From positions 89,038 to 153,037 of the forward strand of contig NZ_JAMOIM010000008.1 of NCBI RefSeq assembly GCF_026130545.1: 64,000 nucleotides of DNA, read 5' to 3'. Shown piece after piece: positions 17,108-25,116 of the stretch (the first letter of the stretch is position 1; every line of letters begins with the position of its first letter). Origin of the DNA: Lichenifustis flavocetrariae (GTDB lineage: Bacteria; Pseudomonadota; Alphaproteobacteria; Rhizobiales; Beijerinckiaceae). The notes under the pieces were generated by a model. It saw nothing but the letters and a program-made list of their open reading frames with translations, did no database searches and was not told where the DNA came from. Both the position numbers and the translations under genes were made by a program.

Positions 17108-17134
17108 ACCACGTGGTATGTCGATTGCATGCAA
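17108..17134. promoter_or_regulatory. Palindromic site 2 with adjacent ACCACGTGGT palindrome
   Basis: TTGCATGCAA (17125-17134) lies inside the second copy of CGATTGCATGCAA (17122-17134), 58 bases before the binding-protein start. Directly upstream, ACCACGTGGT (17108-17117) is another perfect 10-base palindrome. The cluster is placed where a promoter for the transporter operon would be expected. Confidence 0.5.
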
Positions 17135-17192
17135 CGATTGAGCGTCCGAGGCATGACTTCGGCGGTTCGGCACAGCCAAGGGGCGGGATGCG

Positions 17193-18311
17193 ATGCTGAC
17201 AATGGCAGGGGTAAACCGGCGGAAATTCCTCCAGACGACAGCCGCGAGTGCTGCAGGTCTGACACTGGGTACCGCGTCGTTTCGTGCCGCACGGGCGGCC
17301 ACGGATCTGACGGTGGGCGTGATCTACGTGGGGGCGCGAGACGACTTCGGCTGGAATCAGGCGCATGCGGTTGCGGTGCAGGCCCTGAAGGGCGTCCCCG
17401 GTGTCAAGGTGGTCGAGGAAGAAAACGTTCCTGAGACCGACGCCGTGGCAAAAACCATGGAATCCATGATCAACCTCGATGGGGCGGCGCTCATCCTGCC
17501 GACCTCTTTCGGGTATTACAGCCCCTTCATGATCGAGGAAGCCAAGAGCCATCCGGATGTCCAGTTCCGTCACGCGGCGCCACTTTGGACTGACAAGGAT
17601 CCGAAGAACGCCGGCTCATACTTCGCCTTCCTGGATCAGGCGCATTACATCGATGGAGTCGCGGCCGGAGCCGCCTCCGTCTCGGGCAAGCTCGGCTTCG
17701 TGGCCGCGAAGCCGATCGGGATCGTGCTGCGCAACATCAATTCATTTCTGCTCGGTGCCAGAACGGTCAACCCGAAGGCCACCTGCCAGGTGATCTTTAC
17801 GGGAGAATGGTCGCTCCCTGTGCGCGAGGCGGAGGCCACCAATGCCCTGGTCGACGCGGGCTGCGACCTCATCACCTGCCACGTCGATGGACCGAAAGTC
17901 GTGATCCAGACCGCCGAGTCGCGCGGGGTCAAAACCTGCGGCCACAACGCCTCGCAGGCGCCGCTTGCCCCCAAAGGCTTCGTGACTGGCGCCGAATACA
18001 AATGGATTACGATCTACAAGGGCTTTGCAGAGCTTCTAGGCAAAGGCCAGCCACTTCCGAATATCACCTTCGGTGGCTACGACAAGGATATGGTGCAGAA
18101 TACGCCCTACGGGGCTGGAGCTACCGACAAAGCCAGGATGGCTGCGGATGCCGCCATCAAGGACCTCAAGGCCGGCAAACCGATCTGGACCACGGCCGTC
18201 AAGGACAACAAGGGGCAGGTGGTTCTTCCGAATGCGCCCTATGACAATTATGCGCCCGACCTCAACAGCATGACGTATCTGATCGAAGGCGTCATCGGAT
18301 CGGCGAGCTGA
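17193..18311 (+). CDS. BMP-family ABC transporter substrate-binding protein
   Basis: This 372-residue binding protein of the BMP/PnrA (Med) family has a twin-arginine signal at the N-terminus (NRRKFLQTTAASAAGLTLG, about residues 8-26), so it is probably exported folded. The mature part begins LTVGVIYVGARDDFGWNQAHA and contains CGHNASQAPLAPKGFVTGAEYKW. Known members bind nucleosides or related nitrogen compounds. Here the linked enzymes suggest a triazine, biuret or pyrimidine-like ligand, which is an inference. It is the first gene of a collinear run to 27376. A hairpin follows its stop codon. Confidence 0.92.
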   Translation: MLTMAGVNRRKFLQTTAASAAGLTLGTASFRAARAATDLTVGVIYVGARDDFGWNQAHAVAVQALKGVPGVKVVEEENVPETDAVAKTMESMINLDGAALILPTSFGYYSPFMIEEAKSHPDVQFRHAAPLWTDKDPKNAGSYFAFLDQAHYIDGVAAGAASVSGKLGFVAAKPIGIVLRNINSFLLGARTVNPKATCQVIFTGEWSLPVREAEATNALVDAGCDLITCHVDGPKVVIQTAESRGVKTCGHNASQAPLAPKGFVTGAEYKWITIYKGFAELLGKGQPLPNITFGGYDKDMVQNTPYGAGATDKARMAADAAIKDLKAGKPIWTTAVKDNKGQVVLPNAPYDNYAPDLNSMTYLIEGVIGSAS

Positions 18312-18320
18312 CAAACGCTT

Positions 18321-18350
18321 CCCCTTCTCCCGCTGACGCGGGGGCAGGGG
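18321..18350 (+). terminator. Hairpin after the BMP binding-protein gene
   Basis: CCCCTTCTCCCGC (18321-18333) pairs with GCGGGGGCAGGGG (18338-18350) over 13 positions with one wobble and one mismatch and a 4-base loop. It lies 9 bases after the stop and resembles the hairpin halves of the composite repeats at 21505 and 24976. It is likely to act as message stabiliser or attenuator. Confidence 0.45.
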
Positions 18351-18410
18351 ATCGAACCGGCACCATCAGAGGTCCATCATGCGTCAGATCCCTCGCCTGA
18401 GTACGCGTTC

Positions 18411-19553
18411 ATGAGCGACGTGGCCGACCCAACCGTACCGTTGCACGGTGCGGCGCTCGACCGGGCGTCGGCGGGAAAATCCCCTACGCTGATGCGTCTG
18501 CGGGCGGCCTCGGAATTTATCGTCATCCCGGTCCTGGCCGTGATGGCCGCCTTTCTACTGTTCTCGCTGTTCCTCCTCGCCATCGGCAAGTCGCCCCTCA
18601 CCTTTCTGAGCCTCCTTTGGCTCGGAGGCTTTGGCACGGCGTTCTCCTGGGGCAACACGCTACAGCGCGCCTCACCCTTGATCCTGACCGCTCTGGCGGT
18701 CGCGGTTCCGGCGCAACTCGGGTTGACCGTCATCGGCGGGGAAGGTGCCCTCGTGCTCGGGGGCTTTGCGGCCGCCGCCATCGCGGTGCCGTTCGTCGGC
18801 ACTGGAATGCCGGCCTTGATCGTCATGCCACTGATGATTGTCTTCGCCCTTGCGGCGGGCGGCCTTTGGGTCGGGCTCGCGGGATGGCTGCGCTATCGGC
18901 GCGGCGTGAACGAAACCATCTCGTCGTTGCTCCTCTCTTATATCGCCATCGCGATCATGAACTTCTTCGTCGAGGGGCCGATGCGCGACCTCAACCAGCC
19001 CATGAAGGCGTCGACCCTCCCGATCGGGACCGCCTATATGGTGCCGGCCATGCCGCACCTGAGCGTCCATTGGGGCTTCGCCACGGGTGTGGTGCTGGCA
19101 CTCGTGCTCGGTGTGCTGATGCAGCGCACGACATTCGGCTTCGCGGCCAAGATCACCGGCGGCAACATGCGGGCCGCCCAGGCGCAAGGCCTGCCGGTCG
19201 GTCGTCTCATCCTCACTTGCGCCTTGATCTCGGGCGCCTGCGCAGGCCTCGCCGGCTATTTCGAAGTGGCGGCCGTGCAGGGCAGGGCCAATGCGTCATT
19301 GGCGGCAGGTTACGGCTTTACAGGCATCCTGGTGTCCTTCCTGGCGCGCCACAATCCCATCGCGGTCGTTCCGGTGGCGATCCTTTTCGGTGGGCTTGGG
19401 GCCGCCGGCGGCATCGTGCAACGCCGCATGGGCATGCCGGACGCGACCGTTCTCGTGCTGCAAGGCTTCATCTTTGTGGTGCTGCTTGCCTCCGAAACAC
19501 TCTACGGTCGCTTCAGGATCTTCCAGATGGGCGGAAGTGGAGGACGCGCATGA
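18411..19553 (+). CDS. ABC transporter permease (BMP type), subunit 1
   Basis: This 380-residue inner-membrane permease of the BPD_transp_2 family usually paired with BMP binding proteins has about nine hydrophobic segments. It has a WGNTLQRASPLILTALAVAVPAQLGLTVIGGEGALVLGGF region and a GVNETISSLLLSYIAIAIMNFFVEGP loop. Its TGA overlaps the ATG of the second permease (ATGA), so the two are coupled. It probably forms the heterodimeric channel with that protein. Confidence 0.9.
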   Translation: MSDVADPTVPLHGAALDRASAGKSPTLMRLRAASEFIVIPVLAVMAAFLLFSLFLLAIGKSPLTFLSLLWLGGFGTAFSWGNTLQRASPLILTALAVAVPAQLGLTVIGGEGALVLGGFAAAAIAVPFVGTGMPALIVMPLMIVFALAAGGLWVGLAGWLRYRRGVNETISSLLLSYIAIAIMNFFVEGPMRDLNQPMKASTLPIGTAYMVPAMPHLSVHWGFATGVVLALVLGVLMQRTTFGFAAKITGGNMRAAQAQGLPVGRLILTCALISGACAGLAGYFEVAAVQGRANASLAAGYGFTGILVSFLARHNPIAVVPVAILFGGLGAAGGIVQRRMGMPDATVLVLQGFIFVVLLASETLYGRFRIFQMGGSGGRA

Positions 19554-20470
19554 GCCATGATCCGCTCATTATCGTCCTCATCGCCATGATCGGTGGGGCG
19601 ATCCGGGTTTCGACGCCCTTCATGTTCGTGGCGCTCGGGGAATGCCTCACGGAAAAATCGGGCCGCATCAATCTTGGACTCGAGGGCACGCTCGTGCTCG
19701 GCGCCATGCTGGCCTATGCCACGGCCTATCAGACGGGTTCGCCCTGGCTCGGCATCCTGGCGGGCGGCGCGGCAGGCGTGTTTCTGGGAAGCCTGCATGG
19801 TTACCTCTGCAAGCTGCCGAAAGTGAACGACATCGCGGTCGGTATCGCGATGATGAGCTTCGGCATCGGTTTGGCGTTCTTCTTCGGCAAACCCTACATC
19901 CAGCCGCAGGCGCCACGCCTGCCCGCCATTCCGCTCGGCGGCTGGACCGGTGTGCCACAGCTGGCCGAGGCGCTGCAGATCAACCCTCTCTTCCTGGTCG
20001 GCATCGCGGCCGCCATCGTCATGGCCTGGGCCTTTGCCAACACCAAATGGGGGCTGATCATCCGGACCACGGGAGATTCGGCCGCGGCCGCCCGGGCAAT
20101 GGGGGTTTCAGTCGATTGGGTGCGCTATCTCGCCACCACGATCGGCGGTTTTCTCGCGGGCGTCGGTGGCTCCTTCTTGTCGCTGTCCTATCCCGGATCG
20201 TGGAACGAGGGCCTCTCGTCTGGGCAGGGCCTGATGGCGGTCGCACTCGTCATCTTTGCGCGCTGGAGCCCGATCCGCTGTGTCATGGCGGCGCTCCTCT
20301 TCGGAGCGGCCGGCGCGCTCGGTCCTTCATTGCAGTCCGTCGGCATCACGCAGGGTTATTACCTGTTCAATGCCGCGCCCTACATCCTGACGCTTTTAAT
20401 CCTGATCGCGTCATCCGGTTCGCAACAGGCGTTCCGGGCCGCGCCCGGTGAACTTTCCATCACGAAATAG
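19550..20470 (+). CDS. ABC transporter permease (BMP type), subunit 2
   Basis: This 306-residue permease begins MSHDPLIIVLIAMIGGAIRVSTPF and carries GECLTEKSGRINLGLEGTLVLGAM and GDSAAAARAMGVSVDWVRYLATTIGGFLAGVGG. These are typical of the second permease in BMP-type importers. I start at the ATG at 19550, which overlaps the preceding stop by four bases; the frame is open much further upstream, but that part is the shadow of permease 1. It ends seven bases before the amidase start. Confidence 0.9.
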   Translation: MSHDPLIIVLIAMIGGAIRVSTPFMFVALGECLTEKSGRINLGLEGTLVLGAMLAYATAYQTGSPWLGILAGGAAGVFLGSLHGYLCKLPKVNDIAVGIAMMSFGIGLAFFFGKPYIQPQAPRLPAIPLGGWTGVPQLAEALQINPLFLVGIAAAIVMAWAFANTKWGLIIRTTGDSAAAARAMGVSVDWVRYLATTIGGFLAGVGGSFLSLSYPGSWNEGLSSGQGLMAVALVIFARWSPIRCVMAALLFGAAGALGPSLQSVGITQGYYLFNAAPYILTLLILIASSGSQQAFRAAPGELSITK

Positions 20471-20477
20471 AGCAGCC

Positions 20478-21494
20478 ATGAACGGATTGGGTGGGCTGAA
20501 CAAAAGCCCGAACGGCATCGTGATCGGCCTCGTGCAGGTCCAGTTGCCGGTGGTCAGAACAAAAGCCGAGCTGACGGCGCAGACGCAAAAGGTTGTCGGT
20601 CTCGTCTCCAAGGCGCGTGCCAACATGCCGACCATGGACCTCGTCGTGCTGCCGGAATATTCGCTGCACGGCCTGTCGATGGACACCAATCCGACCATTA
20701 TGTGCACGCTCGACGGGCCGGAGGTCGCGGCCCTGAAGCAAGCCTGCATCGACAACAAGATCTGGGGCTGTTTCTCCATCATGGAGCTCAACCCAGGCGG
20801 CTATCCCTACAATTCCGGCATCGTCATCGACGATCAGGGGAAGCTGCAGCTTTATTACCGCAAGATGCACCCCTGGGTGCCGGTCGAGCCGTGGGAGCCG
20901 GGCGATGTCGGGATCCCGGTCTTCACCGGACCGAAGGGAGCCAGGATCGCGCTCATCATCTGCCACGACGGCATGTTTCCCGAAATGGCGCGCGAATGCG
21001 CCTACAAGGGCGCCGAGATCATGCTGCGCACGGCCGGCTACACTGCGCCGATCCGTGAGAGCTGGCGCTTCACCAACCAGTCGAATGCCTTCTGCAACCT
21101 GATGGTGACGGCCAGCGTGTGCATGTGCGGCAGCGACGGGCAGTTCGATTCCATGGGCGAGGCCATGGTGTGCAACTTCGACGGCAGCATCATCGCGCAT
21201 GGCACGACGGGCCGGGTCGACGAGATCGTCACGGCCGAGGTGCGGCCCGATCTCGTGCGCGAGGCGCGCAGGCACTGGGGGGTCGAGAACAACATCTACC
21301 AGTTCGGCCATCGCGGCTACACGGCGGTGGCCGGCGGCGCACAGGACTGCCCCTATACCTACATGACCGACCTCGCGGCCGGCCGCTACAAGCTGCCATG
21401 GGAAGACGAGGTGGTGGTGACCGACGGGACGAGTTGCGGATTTCCGCGGCCGACGCGCCGCTTTGGCGAGATCCTGAAGGACGCGGCGGAATAG
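20478..21494 (+). CDS. amiF: Formamidase (AmiF-type nitrilase superfamily)
   Basis: This 338-residue amidase has the full nitrilase triad: Glu60 (LPEYS), Lys129 (YYRKMHPW) and Cys162 (ICHDGM), plus Glu137 in PVEPWEPGD. The spacing follows Helicobacter AmiF, and the C-terminus (WGVENNIYQFGHRGY, DLAAGRYKLPWEDE) also matches. AmiF hydrolyses formamide to formate and ammonia. Its place between permease and biuret-hydrolase genes, 7 bases after the permease stop, suggests action on a small carboxamide of the same pathway. Whether that is formamide or a triazine-derived product is open. Confidence 0.87.
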   Translation: MNGLGGLNKSPNGIVIGLVQVQLPVVRTKAELTAQTQKVVGLVSKARANMPTMDLVVLPEYSLHGLSMDTNPTIMCTLDGPEVAALKQACIDNKIWGCFSIMELNPGGYPYNSGIVIDDQGKLQLYYRKMHPWVPVEPWEPGDVGIPVFTGPKGARIALIICHDGMFPEMARECAYKGAEIMLRTAGYTAPIRESWRFTNQSNAFCNLMVTASVCMCGSDGQFDSMGEAMVCNFDGSIIAHGTTGRVDEIVTAEVRPDLVREARRHWGVENNIYQFGHRGYTAVAGGAQDCPYTYMTDLAAGRYKLPWEDEVVVTDGTSCGFPRPTRRFGEILKDAAE

Positions 21495-21504
21495 CCAGAA
21501 TCTA

Positions 21505-21626
21505 CCCTTCCCCGTGCGAACGGGAGAAGGTGCCCGGCAGGGCGGATGAGGGTGACCTCAGCGCTGAGCGGGCCGTCTCTGACCCGGCCCCGCCGGGCCA
21601 CCTTCTCCCGCTCTTGCGGGGGGAAG
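21505..21626. repeat. Composite palindromic repeat, copy 1
   Basis: The element is two hairpins (CCTTCCCCGT-GCGA-ACGGGAGAAGG at the left and CCTTCTCCCGC-TCTT-GCGGGGGGAAG at the right) around a centre with GGCGGATGAGGG (21541-21552). The outer arms are also inverted relative to each other. The same architecture recurs at 24976-25106. It ends 18 bases before biuH. Repeats with this CCTTCTCCCG core are common between genes in Hyphomicrobiales. Confidence 0.75.
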
Positions 21627-21644
21627 AGATACCCGAGGACGACC

Positions 21645-22325
21645 ATGACCACGATCGACGCCAACCCCTATCCCTGGCCCTACGACGGCAGCCTCAAGCC
21701 CTCGAACACGGCCTTGATCATCATCGACATGCAGACCGACTTCTGCGGGGTGGGCGGCTACGTCGATGCCATGGGTTACGACCTCTCACTCACCCGCGCC
21801 CCGATCGAACCGATCGGCAGGGTCCTCGCGGCCATGCGGGCGCAAGGATATCTCATCATCCATACCCGCGAGGGCCATCGACCCGATCTCGCCGACCTGC
21901 CACCCAACAAGCGCTGGCGCTCGCAGCGCATCGGCGCCGGGATCGGTGACGCCGGACCCTGCGGCAAGATCCTGGTGCGCGGCGAGCCAGGTTGGGACAT
22001 CATCCCTGAACTGGCGCCCCTGCCGGGCGAGATCGTGATCGACAAGCCCGGCAAAGGCTCGTTCTGCGCCACCGACCTCGAACTCATCCTGCGCACCAAG
22101 GGCATCGTCAACATCGTGCTGACTGGCATCACCACCGATGTTTGCGTGCACACGACCATGCGGGAGGCGAATGACCGCGGCTTCGAATGCGTGCTGTTGG
22201 AAGATTGCTGCGGTGCGACGGATCGCGGCAACCATGAGGCCGCCGTCAAGATGGTGACCATGCAGGGCGGCGTCTTCGGCGCGGTATCGGATTCGGCCAA
22301 GATGCTGAGCGGCCTTGCCGCATGA
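21645..22325 (+). CDS. biuH: Biuret amidohydrolase
   Basis: This 226-residue cysteine hydrolase of the isochorismatase-like fold hydrolyses biuret to allophanate and ammonia. The catalytic triad Asp28 (IIIDMQTDF), Lys134 (IDKPGKGSF) and Cys167 (TTDVCVHT) aligns with Asp36, Lys142 and Cys175 of Rhizobium leguminosarum BiuH. Long stretches such as [19 protein letters not shown] and [11 protein letters not shown] appear nearly the same as in that enzyme. The ATG at 21645 has GAGGA five bases upstream. Its stop overlaps the start of the ring-opening hydrolase gene (ATGA), so the two are coupled: ring opening followed by removal of biuret. Confidence 0.93.
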   Translation: MTTIDANPYPWPYDGSLKPSNTALIIIDMQTDFCGVGGYVDAMGYDLSLTRAPIEPIGRVLAAMRAQGYLIIHTREGHRPDLADLPPNKRWRSQRIGAGIGDAGPCGKILVRGEPGWDIIPELAPLPGEIVIDKPGKGSFCATDLELILRTKGIVNIVLTGITTDVCVHTTMREANDRGFECVLLEDCCGATDRGNHEAAVKMVTMQGGVFGAVSDSAKMLSGLAA

Positions 22326-23395
22326 CCCGCCAGGCCTTCGTGCATCGGATCGCCGCAGCCAGCCCGGATGACGTCTCCGGTCTCAAGACGGCGTTCGAAG
22401 AAGGCCGCATCGACCGCTCGGCTATCGTGGCGGTGTTCGGGAAGACGGAGGGCAACGGTTGCGTCAACGACTTCACACGCGCCCTCGCCTCGCGAGCCTT
22501 GAAGGATCTGCTCGGCCCGAAACCCTGCCTGGTCATGTCGGGCGGAACGGAAGGCGGGCTCTCGCCGCATTTTCTGGTGTTCGAAGTGCGGGAGGTTTCG
22601 ACGGCGCCGGCACCCCGGGCCCTTGCGGTGGGACGCGCCCGTACTTCGCCCTTGCCGCCTGAGCATCTTGGTCGTGGCGCCCAGGTCGACGCTGTGGCTG
22701 AGTGCGTCAAAGTCGCGATGGAGGATGCGGGGCTGAAGAGCCCCGAGCAGGTTCATCTCGTTCAGGTGAAATGTCCGCTGCTGACGAGCGACCGCATCGC
22801 CGAGGCCGCCGCGCGCGGGAAGACGACAGCCACGCGCGACACGCTGAAAAGCATGGGCCTGTCGCGTGCCGCAGCCTCGCTCGGGATCGCGGTCGCGCTG
22901 GGCGAGGTCAATCGAGCTAAGATCTCCGAAACTGCCATCGGCACCGACTGGTCGCTGTTTTCGTCTCGCGCATCCGCCTCGGCAGGCGTGGAACTGGCCG
23001 GACACGAGATCGTGGTGCTCGGCCATGGCGAGGGTTGGGCCGGGCCGCTGCGGATCGATCACGCCGTCATGACCGATGCCATCGACATCGAGCCGGTGCG
23101 CGATGCGCTCGCCCGGCTCGGGCTCGAAGCGAACGGTCAGCTTCGGCCCGCCCAGCGGATGCGCCTCAAGGCTCTGATCGCCAAGACCGAAGCCGCCTCG
23201 ACCGGAGCGATCCGCGGGCTGCGTCACACGATGCTGAATGATTCCGACATCTCACCAACCCGCCATGCCCGTGGCTTCACGGCCGGGGCATTGGCGGGAC
23301 TCGTCGGCCACACCGAACTCTATGTGTCGGGTGGGGCCGAGCACCAGGGTCCCGACGGGGGTGGCCCGGTGGCCGTGATCGTCGAAGCCACATGA
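22322..23395 (+). CDS. atzD: Ring-opening amidohydrolase: cyanuric acid hydrolase or barbiturase
   Basis: This 357-residue protein has the three-fold AtzD/barbiturase architecture, each third with a Lys-Ser pair: Lys41 (GKTEGNG) with Ser81 (GGLSPH), Lys150 (QVKCPLLT) with a Ser in SRASASAG (218-220), and a C-terminal Lys in IAKTEA with the Ser of [16 protein letters not shown]. The family cleaves cyanuric acid to 1-carboxybiuret or barbiturate to ureidomalonate. Translational coupling to biuH and the AtzG/E/H homologues favours cyanuric acid; sequence alone does not exclude barbiturase. It is cytosolic. The length is typical. Confidence 0.9.
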   Translation: MTRQAFVHRIAAASPDDVSGLKTAFEEGRIDRSAIVAVFGKTEGNGCVNDFTRALASRALKDLLGPKPCLVMSGGTEGGLSPHFLVFEVREVSTAPAPRALAVGRARTSPLPPEHLGRGAQVDAVAECVKVAMEDAGLKSPEQVHLVQVKCPLLTSDRIAEAAARGKTTATRDTLKSMGLSRAAASLGIAVALGEVNRAKISETAIGTDWSLFSSRASASAGVELAGHEIVVLGHGEGWAGPLRIDHAVMTDAIDIEPVRDALARLGLEANGQLRPAQRMRLKALIAKTEAASTGAIRGLRHTMLNDSDISPTRHARGFTAGALAGLVGHTELYVSGGAEHQGPDGGGPVAVIVEAT

Positions 23396-23405
23396 GGGAT
23401 CCAAC

Positions 23406-24953
23406 ATGAGCGCCGTCCCGAAACGTCCTGAACCCAACCTTGGAAAACGCGCCATCGCCCTGACCGTGACGGGCATGACGAAGCGTTTCGGCAGTTTCAC
23501 GGCGCTCGACCATGTCTCGATCGACATTCCAGCCGGCCAGTTCCATGTGCTGCTCGGCGAGAACGGTGCCGGCAAATCGACGCTGGTCAAATGCATCATG
23601 GGCTTCTACCAGCCGGACGAGGGGGCGCTCGCGGTCGACGGCCGCGACGTCGCGGTCCGCAACCCGCGCGATGCCAGGGCGCTCGGGATCGGCATGGTCT
23701 ATCAGCAGTTCACGCTGGTGCCCTCGCTGACGGGCGCCGAAAACCTCGTGATCAGCCGGGCGGATGCGCCTAGCATCATCGACTGGAAGAAGGAAAAGGC
23801 GCGGCTCGCCGCCTTCATGGACCGCATGCCCTTCAAGGTGCCGCTCGACAAGCCTGTGTCGGCTTTGGCGGCGGGCGAGAAGCAGAAGCTAGAAATCCTC
23901 AAGCTTCTCTATCTCGATCAGCACTTCCTCATTCTCGACGAGCCCACTTCCGTCCTCACGCCCGACGAGGCGGACGAGATCCTGGGTCTCCTGCGCGGCA
24001 TGACGCAGCGAGGAGAGCTGACGATCGTGATGATCAGCCACAAGTTTCGAGAGGTGATGGCGTTCGGCGACGCGGTCACGGTTCTGCGGCGCGGCGCCCA
24101 TGTGGGGGGCGGTCTCGTCAAGGATCTGACGCCCGATGCCATGGCCCGCCTTATGATCGGCGACACGGTGATCCGCGAACGCGCCGCCCGCACCGCCTTT
24201 GCGTCGCGGCCCACCATGCTCGAACTTGCCGGACTTTTCGCGGATGACGATGCCGGGCGACCGGCCGTCGACGGCGTGAGCCTCAAGATCAGCGCGGGGG
24301 AGATCGTCGGCATCGCGGGCGTCTCGGGCAATGGGCAGGCGGCGCTCGTCGAGGCGCTCGCAGGGCAACGCCCCCTGCGCGACGGCCGTATCTTCATCAA
24401 GGATAAGCCGTTCGAGCCGGTGCGCAAGGATTTCGACCGGTTCAAGGTGTTCGGCCTGCCTGAGGAGCCGCTGAAAAACGCCACAGCGCCGCGCATGTCG
24501 GTGGCCGAGAATATGGCGTTCCGGGCGTTCGACAAACCGCCGATCGCCAAATTTGGATGGTGGCTTTCGCCAGGCCCCATGCGGGCGCGCGCGGCCGAGT
24601 TGATCGCAGCCTACAAGGTCAAGACGACCTCGCCGGATGCGCCGATCGAAACCCTGTCGGGCGGGAATGTGCAGCGCGCCGTCCTGGCGCGCGAACTCTC
24701 TGGCGATGTCGATGTGCTGATCGTCGCCAATCCCTGCTTCGGCCTCGACTTCGCCTCCGTGGCGGAAATCCGCGCCCAGATCATGGACCAGCGTAATCGT
24801 GGCGCTGCCGTGCTTTTGGTTTCCGAAGATCTCGATGAGATCCTCGAACTCTCCGACCGCGTCGCCGTCATGTCGGAGGGCAAGATCACCTATGTGGCCC
24901 CGGTGGCAGAGACGGACCGCACCACGATCGGACATCACATGGCGGGGCATTGA
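23406..24953 (+). CDS. ABC transporter ATPase, BMP type, tandem domains
   Basis: This 515-residue ATPase of the YufO type has two ABC domains. The first has an intact Walker A (GENGAGKST) and LILDEPTSVLTPDEAD. The second has a degenerate Walker A (GVSGNGQAALVEAL, lacking Lys-Ser/Thr) and VLIVANPCFGLDF in place of the canonical D-E, though LSGGNVQRAVLARELSG is present. This asymmetry is usual for the family. It powers the importer formed with the two permeases and the BMP protein, and follows the ring-opening hydrolase gene by ten bases. Confidence 0.92.
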   Translation: MSAVPKRPEPNLGKRAIALTVTGMTKRFGSFTALDHVSIDIPAGQFHVLLGENGAGKSTLVKCIMGFYQPDEGALAVDGRDVAVRNPRDARALGIGMVYQQFTLVPSLTGAENLVISRADAPSIIDWKKEKARLAAFMDRMPFKVPLDKPVSALAAGEKQKLEILKLLYLDQHFLILDEPTSVLTPDEADEILGLLRGMTQRGELTIVMISHKFREVMAFGDAVTVLRRGAHVGGGLVKDLTPDAMARLMIGDTVIRERAARTAFASRPTMLELAGLFADDDAGRPAVDGVSLKISAGEIVGIAGVSGNGQAALVEALAGQRPLRDGRIFIKDKPFEPVRKDFDRFKVFGLPEEPLKNATAPRMSVAENMAFRAFDKPPIAKFGWWLSPGPMRARAAELIAAYKVKTTSPDAPIETLSGGNVQRAVLARELSGDVDVLIVANPCFGLDFASVAEIRAQIMDQRNRGAAVLLVSEDLDEILELSDRVAVMSEGKITYVAPVAETDRTTIGHHMAGH

Positions 24954-24975
24954 GGATGAAGATGCGACGTGAATC

Positions 24976-25106
24976 CCTTCTCCCGTGCGGACGGGAGAAG
25001 GTGGCCCTTGCGAAGCGGGGGGCGGATGAGGGCAACCTCGGCGACGAGCAGGCTCCCATCCGTCAGGGCTTCGCCGCGGCACCTTCTCCCGCTCACGCAG
25101 GAGAGG
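24976..25106. repeat. Composite palindromic repeat, copy 2
   Basis: It has the same layout as copy 1: a perfect hairpin CCTTCTCCCGT-GCGG-ACGGGAGAAGG (24976-25001), a centre with the identical 12-mer GGCGGATGAGGG (25021-25032), and a right hairpin CCTTCTCCCGC-TCAC-GCAGGAGAGG (about 25082-25106). The right arm AGGAGAGG is also the ribosome-binding site of the hydrolase starting at 25117, so folding could mask it. Confidence 0.75.
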
Positions 25107-25116
25107 AACGCGCACG

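Noticed and set aside
18617..19549. Upstream extension of the second permease frame
   Set aside because: It lies inside permease 1 in another frame and is Arg-rich without membrane character; the ATG at 19550 overlaps the preceding stop as usual in operons.
21776..23227. Minus-strand open frame of 483 codons across biuH and the ring-opening hydrolase gene
   Set aside because: It spans two well-supported plus-strand genes and shows no protein family features.
22322..23395. Firm call of the ring opener as barbiturase of oxidative pyrimidine breakdown
   Set aside because: There is no uracil/thymine oxidase next to it, and coupling to a biuret hydrolase points to cyanuric acid; the two activities cannot be separated by sequence reading alone, so it is kept as an alternative only.
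24976..25106. CRISPR-like or tRNA-like structure at the repeat
   Set aside because: There are only two hairpins per element and no regular repeat-spacer array or cloverleaf; it fits the common intergenic palindromic repeats of this order.
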